Positions 4,975 through 8,915 of a DNA stretch of 8,915 nt are shown one piece after another. This DNA is from CAIXMG01 sp964628065 (GTDB lineage Bacteria; Patescibacteriota; Minisyncoccia; Phycocordibacterales; UBA1006). Both the position numbers and the translations under genes were made by a program. The notes beneath the pieces were generated by a model. That model did no database searches. It was not told the DNA's origin and saw nothing but the letters and a program-made list of their open reading frames with translations. The stretch is from NCBI GenBank assembly GCA_964628065.1, contig CAZVLM010000024.1, positions 1-8,915 on the forward strand, written 5' to 3'. Positions within the stretch are counted from its first letter, which is position 1. Each line of letters opens with the position of its first letter.

Positions 4975-7086
4975 TTATTTGAAATTCCTTCTCGGCTTCT
5001 TCTTCGCCTTCACCTCCCCAAGAGTTTCCTTAATCTTGAAGATTTCATCTCTGAGAATCGCAGCGGTTTCGAAATCTAGTTCCGCAACAGCATTGTTCAT
5101 TTCTTCCTCCTTTAACTTGATCAACTGCTTTGGATTACTTGCAAACAATTCCGCATCAAGCACCATGTTCGCATTCACCGCCTTGTCATGTTCAGACTCC
5201 ATTTTCGCACTAATGTCATTAATGGTTTTCTTAATCGTCATAGGAGTAATGCCATGTTTTTCATTGTACGCAATCTGCGTGTCGCGTCGTCGTTTTGTTT
5301 CCCCGATCGCACGCTCCATCGATCCTGTAATGTGATCTGCGTACAGAATCACGCGCCCATCTACGTTACGTGCCGCGCGTCCAATGGTTTGAATAAGCGC
5401 TGTATCAGATCGAAGAAATCCTTCCTTGTCCGCATCAAGGATTCCAATGAATGACACTTCCGGCATGTCCAACCCTTCTCGCAAAAGGTTTACTCCTACG
5501 AGACAGTCGAATTTCCCACGTCGGAACTCCGTAATAATCTTAATTCGATCAATCGTTTTAATATCACTGTGCAAGTATTCCGACTTAATCTTTCTTTCTT
5601 TTAAGTATTCGGACAAATCTTCCGCCATCTTTTTTGTAAGCGTTGTTGCAAGCACTCGCCCGCCTTTTTTTACTTCAGATTCTGTCTCCTTAATAAAGTC
5701 CTGTATCTGACCAGGGTAGACTCCTCCGTCACTCGCAGGGCCTCGTGACACCTCCTCTTGAAAAGAGGAGGAACCCGAACCTGGGGTTACTGGCCTGACT
5801 TCAACCAACGGATCAACCAATCCTGTCGGACGAATGATTTGCTGAACAACTTGCTCTGACGTTTCAAGTTCAAGTTTGCCTGGTGTCGCTGAAGTGTACA
5901 CCACTTGGCCAATTCTCTTTTCGAATTCTTCATATTTAAGGGGTCGGTTGTCCTTCGCGCTTGGCAATCGGAATCCGAAATCAACGAGCGTATTTTTTCG
6001 TGAAGCGTCGCCCGCGTACATCCCGTGGAGCTGAGGAAGTGTCACATGGGATTCATCAATAAATGTCAAAAAGTCTGGCGCTCCGTCAGCCTTGTGAGGG
6101 AAATACGACATTAATGTTTCTGGCGGTTCACCGGCGTTTTTGCCAGACAAATGACGCGAGTAGTTTTCAATACCCGAACAGTAGCCGACTTCCCGAATCA
6201 TGGCGATATCATTTTGTGTTCGACGCTTGATACGTTCAGCCTCAAGGAGTTTTCCTTCCTTTTCAAATTTCTTCACTACATCTTTCATTTCAGCTTCGAT
6301 TAACTTCAAAGCACGATCTTTTTTCGGACCATTAGTAAGGAAGTGTTTCGCAGGAAACAGGAAAAATTCTGAAGGAGTTTCAAGCACGGTTGAAGTCACA
6401 GGATCGATAACTTGAATATAAGAAACCTGGTTGCCTGAAAATGTCACCGAGTACATAAACTTTGCAGAAGTTGGCATAATATCAATTTTATTTCCCACTG
6501 CTCGGAACTGTCCCGAACTTAAATCTGCAGTTGTTCGAACGAAATGAATATTTACTAATTTTTCCATGATTTCACGCTTTGATACTTCCATATCAAGTTT
6601 GATCATCAAGTTCATCTCCTTGTATTCTTCTGGGCTTCCCAATCCGTAAATACATGACACGGAGGCGACAATAATCACATCTTTTCGCGTCAAAAGTGCT
6701 TGAGTCGAGGCATGACGGAGACGGTCGATTTCTTCGTTGATCTGTGCATCTTTTTCAATAAATGTGTCAGTCATCGGCATGTAAGCCTCTGGCTGATAAT
6801 AATCATAGTATGAAACAAAGTAATGCACAGCAGCGTCTGGGAAGAATTCTGTGAACTCTTGGGCAAGTTGTGCCGCAAGTGTTTTATTGTGCGCAATAAC
6901 GAGCGCAGGCTTCTGAATCTGCTCGATAACATTCGCCATCGTGAACGTCTTTCCAGTACCTGTGGCACCGAGCAGTGTCTGCTGTTGCATTCCCTTTTTG
7001 ATACCAGAAACAAGACCCTTGATGGCTTCGGGCTGATCTCCTGAGGGCTGGTATTCAGATTTAATAATAAGCCTATTGTTTAGCAT
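4975..7086 (-). CDS. uvrB: UvrABC excinuclease subunit UvrB
   Basis: DNA helicase-like core of nucleotide excision repair. It receives damaged DNA from UvrA, inserts its beta-hairpin to verify the lesion, and recruits UvrC. All landmarks are present: SGDQPEAI (15-22), Walker A GATGTGKT (40-47), the beta-hairpin block YYDYYQPEAYMP, DESH (344-347), motif V GLDMPEVSFIGILDADKEGF, motif VI QTIGRAARN (566-574) and a C-terminal UVR domain (about 657-690) that contacts UvrC. The protein is 703 residues, longer than typical, partly from a roughly 24-residue insertion (434-457) and partly from a basic tail. The frame reaches ATG 7119 (MFAENGRLYGT), but ATG 7086 (MLNNRLIIKSEYQPSG) matches the family N-terminus and is 5 nt after a -10-like box, so it is chosen. 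It lies downstream of the 16S gene but is separated from it by a strong terminator. Confidence 0.98.
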   Translation of the reverse strand: MLNNRLIIKSEYQPSGDQPEAIKGLVSGIKKGMQQQTLLGATGTGKTFTMANVIEQIQKPALVIAHNKTLAAQLAQEFTEFFPDAAVHYFVSYYDYYQPEAYMPMTDTFIEKDAQINEEIDRLRHASTQALLTRKDVIIVASVSCIYGLGSPEEYKEMNLMIKLDMEVSKREIMEKLVNIHFVRTTADLSSGQFRAVGNKIDIMPTSAKFMYSVTFSGNQVSYIQVIDPVTSTVLETPSEFFLFPAKHFLTNGPKKDRALKLIEAEMKDVVKKFEKEGKLLEAERIKRRTQNDIAMIREVGYCSGIENYSRHLSGKNAGEPPETLMSYFPHKADGAPDFLTFIDESHVTLPQLHGMYAGDASRKNTLVDFGFRLPSAKDNRPLKYEEFEKRIGQVVYTSATPGKLELETSEQVVQQIIRPTGLVDPLVEVRPVTPGSGSSSFQEEVSRGPASDGGVYPGQIQDFIKETESEVKKGGRVLATTLTKKMAEDLSEYLKERKIKSEYLHSDIKTIDRIKIITEFRRGKFDCLVGVNLLREGLDMPEVSFIGILDADKEGFLRSDTALIQTIGRAARNVDGRVILYADHITGSMERAIGETKRRRDTQIAYNEKHGITPMTIKKTINDISAKMESEHDKAVNANMVLDAELFASNPKQLIKLKEEEMNNAVAELDFETAAILRDEIFKIKETLGEVKAKKKPRRNFK
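5713..5786 (-). repeat. Palindromic element inserted in frame in uvrB
   Basis: On the plus strand: ACTCCTCC, then a hairpin GTCAC (5728-5732) with GTGAC (5745-5749), then a perfect 9-bp hairpin CCTCCTCTT (5751-5759) with AAGAGGAGG (5763-5771), loop GAA. Outer CCAGG and CCTGG also pair (5711-5715 and 5780-5784). In the protein it supplies about 24 residues (434-457), including SSSFQEEVSRGPASDGGV, between the conserved EVRP and GQIQDF segments, which are separated by only one or two residues in ordinary UvrB. The order of parts matches the uvrA element, but here the ACTCC end is on the non-coding strand. Exact edges are uncertain. Confidence 0.72.
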
Positions 7087-7091
7087 AGTAC

Positions 7092-7120
7092 CGTATAGCC
7101 TACCATTTTCAGCAAACAAA
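7092..7120 (-). promoter_or_regulatory. Candidate uvrB promoter, leaderless type
   Basis: Minus strand: -10-like TATACG (7092-7097) preceded by GGC, 5 nt before ATG 7086. The best -35 candidate is poor (TTTGTT, 7115-7120, 17-nt spacer) and lies within the terminator stem of the rRNA unit. If it is real, the mRNA begins at or next to the ATG and start 7119 is not transcribed. Confidence 0.38.
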
Positions 7121-7151
7121 AACTACCCAATTCCTTGGGCAGCTTTTGTTT
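7114..7151 (-). terminator. Intrinsic terminator of the 16S rRNA unit
   Basis: On minus-strand RNA, 7135-7151 pairs along its full 17 bases with 7114-7130, closing on a GGAA loop. Two of the pairs are G-U, which pair in minus-strand RNA only; on the plus strand they would be A-C mismatches. The 3' half ends in TTTTTGTTT. This ends rRNA transcription before uvrB. Confidence 0.85.
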
Positions 7152-7390
7152 CTTTGTCAGAAGCATCGATTATGTAATCTTGTGATCCAAAAGGTGTTAA
7201 GCACTCTTTTGTTTCGTCCTATGACCAATCATGTCTCTGTACAGAATGACACGATCTGGTTTTTGGCCCCATATAACGGTTACGGGGCCACCGTACACAT
7301 TTTAATGATGATAGTGTAATCATCGTCCAAGTTGGACATCGACAATAGATCTTTTAGGACAACCGAAGCTACCACTAAAAAACGATTTTC
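7152..7390 (-). other. 16S downstream spacer, structured, no tRNA or 23S
   Basis: This spacer of about 240 bp holds no open frame of note and no tRNA: there is no T-arm or acceptor pairing. It does hold hairpins: TGGCCCC (7264-7270) with GGGGCCA (7284-7290); GATGAT (7307-7312) with ATCATC (7319-7324); the near-dyad GTCCAAGTTGGAC (7326-7338); and the palindrome TCTGTACAGA (7236-7245). None is followed by a T run on the minus strand. They may be processing signals for the 16S precursor. Confidence 0.55.
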
Positions 7391-8914
<1,524 letters not shown>

Positions 8915-8915
8915 A

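Noticed and set aside
7183..7188. A second GGATCA on the minus strand, considered as the true 16S end displaced by an insertion.
   Set aside because: It is followed by CAAGATTACA, not CCTCC, and no helix-45 sequence precedes it; helix 45 is complete at 7404-7427.
7152..7390. A tRNA in the spacer after 16S, suggested by TAGTGGTAG and several hairpins.
   Set aside because: No T-arm GTTCRA sequence, no 7-bp acceptor stem and no anticodon arm can be placed together.

Overview
The window suggests a member of the Candidate Phyla Radiation (Patescibacteria), most likely Parcubacteria-like. This rests mainly on the minus-strand 16S rRNA gene. It is full length but departs from the bacterial consensus at several primer sites, and its 5' region has the GGCATGCAAGTCGAACGG context I associate with CPR sequences. 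The assignment comes from memory, not from a tree.

Layout, left to right. (1) Positions 1-2681, minus: uvrA, missing only its last codons at the window edge. (2) 2682-2765: two interleaved divergent promoters. (3) 2766-3059, plus: a 97-residue membrane protein of unknown function. (4) 3066-3095: a bidirectional terminator. (5) 3098-3862, minus: a membrane-anchored DUF3298/RsiV-like protein. (6) 3924-4541, minus: a PlsC-type acyltransferase; its terminator is merged with the promoter of the DUF3298 gene. (7) 4542-4664: a second divergent promoter region. (8) 4665-4925, plus: an 86-residue membrane protein of unknown function. (9) 4947-4972: a shared hairpin. (10) 4975-7086, minus: complete uvrB. 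(11) 7114-7151: a strong terminator. (12) 7152-7390: a structured spacer with no tRNA or 23S. (13) 7391-8914, minus: 16S rRNA.

UvrA and UvrB are the damage-recognition half of nucleotide excision repair. They lie about 2.3 kb apart on the same strand but are not an operon. The small genes between them have no evident link to repair.

Three observations stand out. First, the 16S 3' tail after helix 45 reads GATCAATTCAATT and has no CCUCC anti-Shine-Dalgarno. Second, and consistent with that, no gene here has a convincing Shine-Dalgarno, and four minus-strand genes have a -10 box only 5-9 nt before the ATG, as expected for leaderless mRNAs. Third, uvrA and uvrB each carry an in-frame insertion of about 50-70 bp made of two adjacent hairpins. 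The two insertions share an architecture but lie in opposite orientations relative to their genes, which suggests a family of palindromic elements that tolerates coding sequence.
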